A stretch of 17,157 bases of DNA from Propionibacterium sp. (GCA_012719335.1 JAAYAO010000292.1:1-17157); one strand, 5' to 3'. Numbered from the stretch's first letter, positions 8,411 through 13,785 are shown. Notes: generated by a model from the letters alone, not told the origin. Translations and numbers: made by a program.

Positions 8411-8485
8411 TGACCGAAACCTCGAGCATGGGGCGAGCCGAAGCCAATATGGTCTCGGCGCCGCTCATGCTCGAGGTTTCGGTCA
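8411..8485 (-). terminator. 75-base hairpin with perfect 20-bp arms between tusA and the sulfurtransferase
   Basis: The arms TGACCGAAACCTCGAGCATG (8411-8430) and CATGCTCGAGGTTTCGGTCA (8466-8485) are exact reverse complements. Between them, GCCGA (8437-8441) and TCGGC (8455-8459) pair again, so nearly the whole segment folds into one long stem. There is no T-tract on either side. It lies after the tusA stop and before the sulfurtransferase promoter, so a GC-rich terminator or mRNA 3'-end stabiliser is the simplest reading. The exact symmetry also fits a dispersed palindromic repeat. Confidence 0.55.
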
Positions 8486-8506
8486 GCAGGGTCCCGGGGC
8501 CGGAGG

Positions 8507-8833
8507 TCAGGCCTTCTGCACGGTGATCGTCCAGGCGGCGTCACCGACCTGCTCGAAGTGGGTCACCGGGTAGCCGGACGCGGCCGCCCAGTGCGGAATC
8601 GAGTCGGTGGCCTGGGTGCAGTCGAAGTCGATCACCAGCTCGTCGCCGGTGTTCAGCTTCTTGATGGCCTGCTTGGCCTCCACCAGGGGGAAGGGGCACA
8701 CCTGACCGAGGGTGTTCAACTGGTAGCGCTGGCCCTCGCCGGGGGAATCCAGCGGGGTGACGGTGTCGACGTCGGGGCTCACCGGGGAGGCGACGACGTT
8801 CTTGGCGGTGCGGAAACGGTTCAGAAAGCTCAT
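8507..8833 (-). CDS. TusA-family sulfur carrier protein (TsuB-like)
   Basis: Small cytoplasmic sulfur carrier that holds sulfane sulfur as a persulfide. The 108-residue product has the TusA signature CPFPL with the carrier Cys46, followed by VEAKQAIKKLNTGDELVIDFDC and a C-terminal beta strand. Classical TusA is about 75-80 residues; this one has roughly 35 extra N-terminal residues, polar and Pro-rich, without homology I recognise. The ATG is preceded by GAGGAG five bases upstream, and the gene follows the transporter gene by 17 bases. A TusA-like partner next to a YeeE transporter is the TsuA-TsuB arrangement, in which the carrier receives sulfur from imported thiosulfate. Confidence 0.92.
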   Translation of the reverse strand: MSFLNRFRTAKNVVASPVSPDVDTVTPLDSPGEGQRYQLNTLGQVCPFPLVEAKQAIKKLNTGDELVIDFDCTQATDSIPHWAAASGYPVTHFEQVGDAAWTITVQKA

Positions 8834-8850
8834 GGTTGCTCCTCGGGGGA

Positions 8851-9915
8851 TCAGTTGGAGGCGCCGACGCGCTGGGGGACCGCGACGGGTTCGGCCCCGG
8901 CGCGACGATGGGTCTGGATGAAGTAGCGGGCGCCGATGCCCACCCCGAGCAGGGTGAAGACGAAGGCGACCCAGCCCTGGTAGCCGAACAGGGCGGTCTG
9001 CACCAGGGAGTTGCCGATGGTGCAGCCACCGGCGATCGCGGCACCGACGCCCATCGCCGAACCGCCGGCGATCGCGCGGACGGTGGTGGAGGCGTCGGGC
9101 ACCCGCAGCTTGAACTCGCCGGACAGCTTCGCGGCGATGAAGGAACCCGGGATCAGGCCGAGCACGAACAGCACACCCCAGTCGACGAAGGCCGCATCAC
9201 CGGTGTTCAGGAACTGGACGATGTTGGCCGAGGGGGTGGTGATGCCCATGCCCGCCGCACGACCGGTGGCGTTCGACAACGGGTAGGCGATGGCGGCGAG
9301 CACGCCCACCACGATCGCGGTGGCGAAGGGGCTCCACGGCTTGCCGAACAGGCGGTGGGCCAGGGCGGAGCGGCCCGGCTTGGGCGGCAGGCTGGCCACC
9401 CGTTGGGTGCGCTGCCGGGTGATGCCCCAGGCGACCACGGCCACCAGCACGACCACCAGGATCCAGGGGCTGATGCCGAGCGAGTCGTGGATGGTGGTGA
9501 ACTCCGACTTTCCAGAACGGGCGGCGTCGTTGAACGGCTGGAGGGCGCCGTACTTCATCACCGAGGCGAGCAGGGCGTAGAAGATCAGGGCGATCCAGGA
9601 ACCGATCAGGCCTTCGCCGGAGCGGTAGTAGGTGCCGGTGGCGCAGCCGCCGGCCAGCACGATGCCGACGCCGAAGAGCAGCGAACCGCCGGCCACGGCC
9701 AGCCAGGCGACCTGCGGCACGTTCACCTGGATCAGGCCGGCCGAGAGCAGGAACTGCACCAGTACGGCCTGCACCGCGATGGCCAGGCCGAAGGCGGTCA
9801 GCCAGCGGGTCGAGCGCGACAACCACACATCGCGGAAGGCGCCGGTGACGCAGAAGCGCCCCCGTTGCATCACGAAGCCGAGCACAATGCCCAGCGCGAG
9901 TCCGGTGAGAATCAT
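8851..9915 (-). CDS. tsuA: YeeE/YedE-family thiosulfate transporter (TsuA-like)
   Basis: Integral membrane protein of 354 residues with about nine or more hydrophobic helices. It belongs to the YeeE/YedE (DUF395, sulf_transp) family, whose structurally characterised member TsuA imports thiosulfate. The internally duplicated family motifs are visible: RGRFC with Cys22, LAGGCATGTYYR with Cys91, and IAGGCTIGNS with Cys298. These match the three conserved cysteines proposed to relay thiosulfate through the pore in TsuA. The ATG is preceded by AGGAGATACCCC. The gene heads a minus-strand operon with the TusA-like carrier and possibly the sulfurtransferase. Its long 5' region holds a cysteine-rich leader ORF, which suggests control by cysteine supply. 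Substrate is inferred from family and neighbours. Confidence 0.88.
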   Translation of the reverse strand: MILTGLALGIVLGFVMQRGRFCVTGAFRDVWLSRSTRWLTAFGLAIAVQAVLVQFLLSAGLIQVNVPQVAWLAVAGGSLLFGVGIVLAGGCATGTYYRSGEGLIGSWIALIFYALLASVMKYGALQPFNDAARSGKSEFTTIHDSLGISPWILVVVLVAVVAWGITRQRTQRVASLPPKPGRSALAHRLFGKPWSPFATAIVVGVLAAIAYPLSNATGRAAGMGITTPSANIVQFLNTGDAAFVDWGVLFVLGLIPGSFIAAKLSGEFKLRVPDASTTVRAIAGGSAMGVGAAIAGGCTIGNSLVQTALFGYQGWVAFVFTLLGVGIGARYFIQTHRRAGAEPVAVPQRVGASN

Positions 9916-10074
9916 GGGGTATCTCCTGAAGAGAGGTCTGGATGGGGAACCGTCGCACCGCTGGCGGGTGCGATCGGTGGATGAGTCACTGGGTCCGCGC
10001 CGACGGCGACCTCGTGGGTGCGCACGGCGGTGGGCCCTGGATCAGGTGGGGCTGTGGGTGCACGCCGGGGGAGC

Positions 10075-10092
10075 CGATTCGACGTCGAATCG
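10075..10092. promoter_or_regulatory. Perfect 18-bp palindrome in the tsuA 5' region
   Basis: CGATTCGACGTCGAATCG is its own reverse complement. It lies about 160 bases before the transporter ATG, inside the untranslated stretch 9916-10219, which otherwise shows no coding potential. It may be an operator for a dimeric regulator or an RNA hairpin within the leader. I cannot tell which. Confidence 0.4.
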
Positions 10093-10181
10093 TGGTGAGA
10101 CCTTGTGGGTGTGCCACCGGGTGAGCCGGGGCTCGGCCTGCGTGCGGGTGGACGCGGAGCGTCCGGGGATGCCGGAGGTGG

Positions 10182-10212
10182 GTCCCGAAGGAGCGGGACG
10201 GCTGATCAGCCG
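10182..10212 (-). promoter_or_regulatory. Two adjacent hairpins just after the Cys leader ORF (candidate attenuator)
   Basis: Starting eight bases after the stop codon of the leader ORF, the minus strand carries the perfect palindrome CGGCTGATCAGCCG (10199-10212), directly joined to GTCCCG-CTCCTT-CGGGAC (10182-10199). The loop of the second stem, CTCCTT, is complementary to a Shine-Dalgarno sequence. Adjoining stems immediately after a leader peptide are the usual architecture of attenuators. No T-run follows, so a factor-dependent or translational mechanism is more likely than intrinsic termination. Confidence 0.45.
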
Positions 10213-10219
10213 GCGAGGA

Positions 10220-10261
10220 TCAGGCGCGACAACAACACGGACACGCAACAGCGACACACAT
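10220..10261 (-). CDS. Cysteine-rich leader peptide of the sulfur operon
   Basis: A 14-codon ORF reads ATG to TGA as MCVAVACPCCCRA: five cysteines in thirteen residues, three of them consecutive UGU codons just before the end. It precedes tsuA by about 300 bases on the same strand. Short leader ORFs with cysteine runs that act as cysteine-responsive attenuators of sulfur genes are established in mycobacteria; this one has the same form and context. All five cysteines use UGU, although UGC would be expected at this GC content. No Shine-Dalgarno sequence precedes the ATG, and a palindrome ends one base upstream. A clear -10 box was not found, so the transcription start is unknown. The frame is open further upstream, but a short product is the simplest reading. 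Confidence 0.6.
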   Translation of the reverse strand: MCVAVACPCCCRA

Positions 10262-10262
10262 G

Positions 10263-10281
10263 CCGTACGCGCTGCGTACGG
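10263..10281. promoter_or_regulatory. Inverted repeat CCGTACGC-N3-GCGTACGG, candidate operator
   Basis: Perfect 8-bp arms with a 3-base centre, ending one base before the leader-peptide ATG. The form resembles operators of TetR-type dimeric regulators, and the position would overlap the start of transcription if the leader ORF is leaderless. It could also be an RNA hairpin. No regulator gene is encoded nearby. Confidence 0.45.
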
Positions 10282-10316
10282 TGTGGGGCCGGCGGGAGTC
10301 CGCGAGTCGAGTCATG

Positions 10317-10454
10317 AAAGGAACAGTCCTTTGCCTGGAGGGCCGAAGCCCGGATTGGTTTCTCGAACCTAGGGCAAGACGCCGCCATCCGCGAGACCGC
10401 GTCTCAGAGTTCGATATGCGGGTGTGGTCGGGGCCCGGTCCCGGCCGCATCGAA
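10317..10454. other. Run of five short inverted repeats, non-coding
   Basis: In this gene-free stretch the following stems follow one another: AAAGGA-ACAG-TCCTTT (10317-10332), GGGC-CGAA-GCCC (10340-10351), GGTT-TCTCG-AACC (10357-10369), GAGAC-CGC-GTCTC (10393-10405) and TTCGATATGCGG...CCGCATCGAA (10420-10454, two-base bulge). GNRA-type and tight loops are frequent. It does not match any structured RNA I recognise (tmRNA, RNase P RNA, SRP RNA, SAM riboswitch motifs were looked for). It could be the 5' end of the sulfur-operon transcript or an independent structured RNA. Confidence 0.35.
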
Positions 10455-10459
10455 AACAG

Positions 10460-10542
10460 CCCCTACTGCAAACCGCCTGCTTTCGGGCCGTTGAGCCCGG
10501 ATAGCGGATATCGAGCCACCACGAGGCGGTTTGCAGCAGGGG
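10460..10542. repeat. 83-base inverted repeat with 19-bp arms
   Basis: Arm CCCCTACTGCAAACCGCCT (10460-10478) pairs with AGGCGGTTTGCAGCAGGGG (10524-10542) with one mismatch. The 45-base centre contains a smaller CGGGC-CGTTGA-GCCCG hairpin. No coding content and no obvious target-site duplication at the ends. The general design (75-85 bases, long arms, inner hairpin) resembles the element at 8411-8485, although the sequences differ. Possibly a small dispersed palindromic element or a bidirectional terminator. Confidence 0.6.
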
Positions 10543-10578
10543 ATCTGAGCGCCCGACCCTCGACACCTGCTCACCGAA

Positions 10579-10979
10579 ATGATGGGGCCACCCCACCCGA
10601 GGAGCGTCACGACCTTCACCACCACGGAGTTGAGTGCGGCCCGCATCGTTGCCAACGACTGGTGGGGGACACGTTCGACGACCCGGCCGATGTGGTCGGT
10701 CACCTCGGTTGTATGCAGGGGCAGGATCTGCCCGGGGCCCTGGTGTCGGTGGCACTGCGCACGGAGGCCCGGTCGGTGGAGGCAGTGCGCGCGGCCTTCG
10801 ATGACGCCGGCCTGGTGCGCTCCTGGCCGATGCGCGGCACCCTGCACCTGACCCGGGGTGCCGACATCGGCTGGATGTGCTCTCTCACCGCACCCCGGAT
10901 GTTCGCCCAGGCAGCGAAGCGGCGGGCCGAGCTCGGCATCGACGAAGCGATGCTGAACCATGCCGCCCGTGTGTCCTAG
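10579..10979 (+). pseudogene. Winged-helix DNA-binding domain protein (HTH_42/AlkZ-like), frameshifted and 3'-truncated
   Basis: Translation gives the N-terminal part of the winged-helix family related to AlkZ/YcaQ DNA glycosylases: LSAARIVA, then QRLVGDTFDDPADVV, GCMQGQDLPGALVSVALR, RSWPMRGTLHLTRGADIGWM and LTAPRMFAQAAKRRAELGIDEAML. The first piece is in one frame and the rest in another; the shift lies near 10648-10656 and fits loss of one base. The frame then stops at TAG 10977-10979 after about 120 residues, whereas family members run to roughly 350-400 residues. No good start codon follows the GAGGAG at 10599-10604: the expected start position reads GTC. ATGs at 10579 and 10582 are in frame upstream. 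The gene is very probably dead, and the thioesterase promoter overlaps its broken end. Confidence 0.75.
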
Positions 10980-10982
10980 ATT
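10977..10982 (+). promoter_or_regulatory. -10 box TAGATT, probable leaderless start of thioesterase
   Basis: TAGATT, six bases (TGCGCC), then ATG 10989, with no Shine-Dalgarno sequence. The first three bases are also the stop codon of the broken winged-helix frame. Confidence 0.55.
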
Positions 10983-10988
10983 TGCGCC

Positions 10989-11369
10989 ATGACGGAGTTC
11001 ACCCTGAAGAGCGCCCTGGATGCCAAGCTCGGCATGGAGATCACCGAGTCGTCCCCACAACGGGTGGTGGGCCGGGTGCCGGTACAGGGCAATACCCAGC
11101 CGGTCGGTCTGTGGCACGGCGGCGCCAGTTGTGTGATGGCCGAGACCCTGGCCTCGATCGGCTCCTTCCTGCACGGCCAAACCCTCGGCTTGAAAGCGGT
11201 CGGCACCGAGTTGAACGCCACCCATCACCGCTCGGTGACCGAAGGCTGGGTGACCGGCACCGCGACCCCGATTCATCTGGGCCGCACCTCGACCAGCTAC
11301 GAGGTGGTGCTGGTCGACGATGCCGGTAAACGGGTCTGCACCGCCCGGGTGAGCTGCCGGTTGGTCTGA
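10989..11369 (+). CDS. PaaI/MenI-type hotdog-fold thioesterase
   Basis: Acyl-CoA thioesterase of 126 residues, normal for the single-hotdog PaaI family, which works as a cytoplasmic tetramer. The active-site motif is TQPVGLWHGGASCVMAETLAS, with HGG at 43-45 and the catalytic acid Glu52. Later segments ELNATHHRSVTEGWVTGTATPIH and CTARVSCRLV match the family's beta strands. Relatives hydrolyse 1,4-dihydroxy-2-naphthoyl-CoA in menaquinone synthesis or phenylacetate-pathway thioesters. No men or paa genes are nearby, so substrate is open. It appears to be a single-gene transcript, with its own -10 box and a strong hairpin 17 bases after the stop. Confidence 0.9.
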   Translation: MTEFTLKSALDAKLGMEITESSPQRVVGRVPVQGNTQPVGLWHGGASCVMAETLASIGSFLHGQTLGLKAVGTELNATHHRSVTEGWVTGTATPIHLGRTSTSYEVVLVDDAGKRVCTARVSCRLV

Positions 11370-11386
11370 GCCGGGCCCGGAAACGA

Positions 11387-11431
11387 CCGAACCCCGCACT
11401 CATACCCGATCGGTGTGAGTGCGGGGTTCGG
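11387..11431. terminator. Long GC-rich hairpin between convergent genes
   Basis: A perfect 16-bp stem (11387-11402 with 11416-11431; CGAACCCCGCACTCA against TGAGTGCGGGGTTCG plus one flanking pair) extends by four more pairs including one G-T, closing a 5-base loop CGATC. It sits between the 3' ends of the thioesterase (+) and the PepSY gene (-), where a bidirectional terminator is expected. No T-tract follows, as is common in actinobacteria. Confidence 0.75.
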
Positions 11432-11519
11432 GACGTGAAGGGGGCTTTCACCGGGTGAGCCGGATCGTGGCGCGATCCGTCGACACCCGTCCGCTCGGAT
11501 TGAGGTGGACGGGTTGCGA

Positions 11520-11616
11520 GGTTTCGACACGGGCACTGCGTACCCGGCTCAACCAGCGTGTGACGGGGGCGTGCGCGGCTCAACCAGCGTGCCTGCTCAA
11601 GGGGGCGTACGCCCCC
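11520..11616 (-). repeat. Second cluster of the GGTTGAGC...TCGAAACC repeat, minus orientation
   Basis: GGTTTCGACACGGG...CCGGCTCAACC at 11520-11554 is the reverse complement of the element found at 7150-7338, with its own insert. A half-copy GGCTCAACC is at 11577-11585, and the perfect 16-base palindrome GGGGGCGTACGCCCCC is at 11601-11616. The stretch 11432-11657 carries no other feature. Confidence 0.7.
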
Positions 11617-11657
11617 ATCACGTCCGCAGCGTACTGCTGGACCCGGTGTGCAGGGCG

Positions 11658-12260
11658 TCAGCCGCGGTTCAGCACCTCGCCGGTGGCGACGTCGACGTAG
11701 ACCGAAACGTCGTTGCCGTCCGGGGTGTCGATCTCGACCTCCCAGACCACGGCGCCGCCCTGGGTGTCCAGGTCGACGGCGTCGAAGTCGCCCTCGGCCT
11801 CACCCATCGCGGTGCGCACCGCGTCCTCGAGGCTCACCTGCACCTCGGTCAGCCGCTCCGCATCCTCCCGGTCGACCGAATCCTGCTCCTGCTCCAGGAT
11901 CTCGGTGCCCTCGGCATTGGTCTTCACCTCGTGCTCGGTGTCGCCGGAAATCAGGTCGACCGTCCAGTGGCCGTCATCGTCCCAATCCAGGGCGATCACC
12001 TGACCGCCGGTGATCTCGGTGGTGGCCAGTTCGACGGCGGCGAATCCTGCTTCGATGTCCACGGCGCCGGCTCCGGGGTTCTGGTCGGGGGCGTTGCCCG
12101 GCTCCTCGGAGGGTGCCGGATCCGCCGGGGGAGCGGCCTCGGTGGTGACCGGTGCCTCGGGGTCGGTGGGGGTCGGGTCGTCGGTGCCCGCACAGCCGCT
12201 CAACAGGGCCAGTGCGCCCACGCCGGCCACCAGGCCGGCCCATTTCTTCGAAATCATCAT
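11658..12260 (-). CDS. PepSY-domain lipoprotein
   Basis: Predicted lipoprotein of 200 residues anchored outside the cytoplasmic membrane. The signal peptide is MMISKKW followed by a hydrophobic stretch and lipobox LLSGC (Cys23). A Thr/Pro/Glu/Asp-rich linker (about 24-65) follows. Two PepSY-like units come next: about 68-120 (VIALDWDDDGHWTVDLISGDTEHEV) and 135-200 (VSLEDAVRTAM, then VWEVEIDTPDGNDVSVYVDVATGEVL). The W-x-V-x-V/I plus D-x-x-T/S-G-E/D pattern is the PepSY hallmark. PepSY domains are associated with inhibiting proteases or sensing cell-envelope state; the partner is unknown here, as no sensor kinase is adjacent. The -10 box TAAGCT sits six bases before the ATG. Confidence 0.85.
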   Translation of the reverse strand: MMISKKWAGLVAGVGALALLSGCAGTDDPTPTDPEAPVTTEAAPPADPAPSEEPGNAPDQNPGAGAVDIEAGFAAVELATTEITGGQVIALDWDDDGHWTVDLISGDTEHEVKTNAEGTEILEQEQDSVDREDAERLTEVQVSLEDAVRTAMGEAEGDFDAVDLDTQGGAVVWEVEIDTPDGNDVSVYVDVATGEVLNRG

Positions 12261-12266
12261 TCGGCG

Positions 12267-12272
12267 AGCTTA
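12267..12272 (-). promoter_or_regulatory. -10 box TAAGCT, probable leaderless start of PepSY lipoprotein
   Basis: Minus strand TAAGCT, six bases (CGCCGA), ATGATG. No Shine-Dalgarno sequence. If transcription starts seven bases after the hexamer, the first ATG is the 5' end of the mRNA. Confidence 0.55.
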
Positions 12273-12341
12273 CGTCGCGAGGTCACTCAGCCAAGATGCG
12301 AGCGCGTGACTTTCGCCACGAACCGTAAAGGTTTTGCCACC

Positions 12342-12370
12342 TGTGCAAACCCCACTGCGCCACCTACGAT
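12342..12370 (+). promoter_or_regulatory. Candidate promoter of the truncated MFS gene
   Basis: TGTGCA (12342-12347), 17 bases, TACGAT (12365-12370). The -10 is good and the -35 shares four of six positions with TTGACA. It would give a short leader containing AAGGGGG (12379-12385) before the TTG at 12393. It is divergent from the PepSY promoter. Confidence 0.4.
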
Positions 12371-12392
12371 CCGTCCGAAGGGGGCGAGCGGC

Positions 12393-12626
12393 TTGCATCA
12401 GGAGGCATCACGCGGGGCCCCAGCCGGTCCCGGGACCGCTCTGCTGACTGCATTGGTGTTCGCCGTCGCACTGAACCTGCGTCCGGCCCTCACCTCGGTC
12501 GGCCCGGTACTGCCGCGCCTGGGCGCCGATCTGGCCCTGAACGAAGGAATGCAGGGCCTTCTGGGGGCGATCCCGGTCTGTCGCGCAGCAGGCACCGGCC
12601 GGGTTCTGCACGCTGCCGCGCACTGA
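12393..12626 (+). pseudogene. N-terminal fragment of an MFS transporter (CynX/NimT type)
   Basis: The frame encodes the first transmembrane segment and periplasmic entry of a CynX/NimT-type major facilitator: LLTALVFAVALNLRPALTSV, GPVLPRLGADLALNEGMQGLLGAIPV. The stretch NLRPALTSVGPVLP is characteristic of this subfamily. Homology ends abruptly near 12576, in the second membrane segment; after that the frame reads an unrelated arginine/alanine-rich tail to TGA 12624-12626. Full members have about 400 residues and twelve helices, so this is a deletion or insertion remnant that kept its 5' end. The start TTG 12393 is chosen because a purine-rich RBS-like stretch precedes it. Confidence 0.7.
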
Positions 12627-12642
12627 TCTCGACGTCGCGGCT

Positions 12643-12655
12643 GCGGTACCACCCC
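12643..12655 (-). other. T-box-like core sequence without a downstream aminoacyl-tRNA synthetase
   Basis: The minus strand reads GGGGTGGTACCGC, matching the conserved T-box core GGGTGGTACCGC that binds the acceptor end of uncharged tRNA. About 20-30 bases upstream is GGTGCGATCTACC, a small hairpin with ATC (Ile) in its loop. However, no synthetase or amino-acid gene follows on the minus strand, and the spacing is short for a full T-box. The surrounding gap 12577-12785 otherwise shows no coding sequence. A chance match or a displaced leader fragment are both possible. Confidence 0.25.
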
Positions 12656-12785
12656 GACACAGTGTTCCAGGGGTAGATCGCACCTTCTCGCTGTGGTGAA
12701 CGGGTACGGTAGGGGGGGGCACAGGAAGGGTTCACGACGACATGTGGAAGGGCGGTAAAGTGATTTGTCCTGGCCGGAGCCGGCG

Positions 12786-13463
12786 ATGACCTCTCCCGAC
12801 TCGCACTTCACGTCCCCGCAACCCGGCTGGGCTGGGCACGGGATCGCGGTCCCGCGCGCACCGGCGCCGGGGCGCCACGCGGCGCCTGCCCCCACCCGAC
12901 CGGTTCCTGTGACCATCGCGTGTCTGCTGCTGTGGCTGTTGTCAACGGCGATGATCGCCGGAGGCCTGTTGCTGATCGCCTACGCCGTGAGTGTGGAGCG
13001 TCCGGACCCGTGGTCGACGATCATGCCGTTTCTCGTGGAGATGCTGGTGGCACTGCTCATTGGGACTGGGGTGGCTGTGGCGATGGCCGGCGCCGTGCTC
13101 GCCGCGTTCGCGATCGCAGCGTTCCGCGGTGCCCCAGCGGCCCGGTGGGTGCTCGCGGGGATCCTGGTACCCGGCGTCATCTTGGTCCTCACCGGTCATG
13201 CACCGCTTCCCCCGGAGTTGCCGATCGGATGGAGACTGCTTGGAGCGGTGACCGTGGTGGTGCCGGTGGTGCTGCTGTTCCTGCCGGGTGCCGGCGCCTG
13301 GCTCTCCGACCTCGCCCAGTACCGCAACAGCGCCCTCCCGGCGGGCCCACCGCCCAATGGACAACCCGGGGCGGGGCACCACCCGTATCAGCCGTTCGCT
13401 GGGTCCCACGCTTATCGACCGCCGCAGCAGGGCCCGCCCTGGGAGCCGCCGGCAGCGAGGTAG
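12786..13463 (+). CDS. Multi-span membrane protein of unknown function, Pro-rich ends
   Basis: I do not recognise this gene. The 225-residue product has a Pro/Gly/Ala-rich cytoplasmic-looking N terminus (about 1-40). Hydrophobic helices follow near 42-68, 79-113 (probably two), 118-136 and 148-167. The C-terminal tail is Pro, Gln and Tyr-rich (NGQPGAGHHPYQPFAGSH, PPQQGPPWEPPAAR). Such tails are common in actinobacterial membrane proteins. The start ATG 12786 has GGAG six bases upstream; an in-frame TTG at 12765 would add seven residues. A -10-like TAAAGT at 12756-12761 would give a short leader. Neighbours give no functional hint. Confidence 0.7.
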   Translation: MTSPDSHFTSPQPGWAGHGIAVPRAPAPGRHAAPAPTRPVPVTIACLLLWLLSTAMIAGGLLLIAYAVSVERPDPWSTIMPFLVEMLVALLIGTGVAVAMAGAVLAAFAIAAFRGAPAARWVLAGILVPGVILVLTGHAPLPPELPIGWRLLGAVTVVVPVVLLFLPGAGAWLSDLAQYRNSALPAGPPPNGQPGAGHHPYQPFAGSHAYRPPQQGPPWEPPAAR

Positions 13464-13785
13464 TGTGCGTCGCCCGTGCTGCGCGTCGCGTACGAAGACA
13501 CCATCGACTTCCGACGAGGACGTGGCGACCTTTCCACCCCGGCCGCGGCCTTACTGGCCTGACTCTAAGCCCGCAAGACACTGGGGCCGTGGAACCCATA
13601 ACCCAACCCGCCACGACTGCGCACGACGAAGTCAGGCCGCAAATGGTGCGAGAGGACGACTTATTGCCCCGACCCCCAATCCGACCGGCAAATCTTGGGT
13701 GCTCTCGATAGTGGCTCGAGCAGGTCGGCTTTTCCCTAAAAGTCAAGGGTGTTAAGGGGTGGGTACGGGATGACAAAGTTCTCTG
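13464..13785. other. 322-base gap next to tRNA-Ala, no convincing gene
   Basis: No coding region stands out, and the stretch is less GC-rich and lacks the third-position GC bias of its neighbours. A 28-codon ORF (GTG 13476 to TGA 13562, MLRVAYEDTIDFRRGRGD...) follows a TAGTGT hexamer but has no recognisable homology; I do not call it. GGCCTGACT (13556-13564) and AGTCAGGCC (13630-13638) form a 9-bp inverted repeat 65 bases apart. No duplicate of the tRNA 3' end was found, so there is no direct sign of an integration site. Confidence 0.4.

Noticed and set aside
8836..9984. Long plus-strand ORF opposite tsuA
   Set aside because: Gly/His/Gln/Glu-rich antisense shadow of a GC-rich gene. The minus strand has clear YeeE motifs and an RBS.
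10042..10257. Minus-strand 71-codon ORF overlapping the Cys leader ORF in another frame
   Set aside because: No RBS, Pro/Arg/Ser-rich low-complexity translation of palindromic DNA, no homology recognised. The 13-codon Cys ORF explains the region better.
10282..10400. Possible SAM riboswitch or other sulfur riboswitch in the tsuA 5' region
   Set aside because: None of the conserved SAM-I/SAM-IV core sequences were found on either strand; only simple hairpins are seen.
13476..13562. 28-codon ORF after a TAGTGT hexamer
   Set aside because: No homology, the hexamer-to-start spacing (9) differs from the leaderless pattern, and composition is unlike neighbouring genes.
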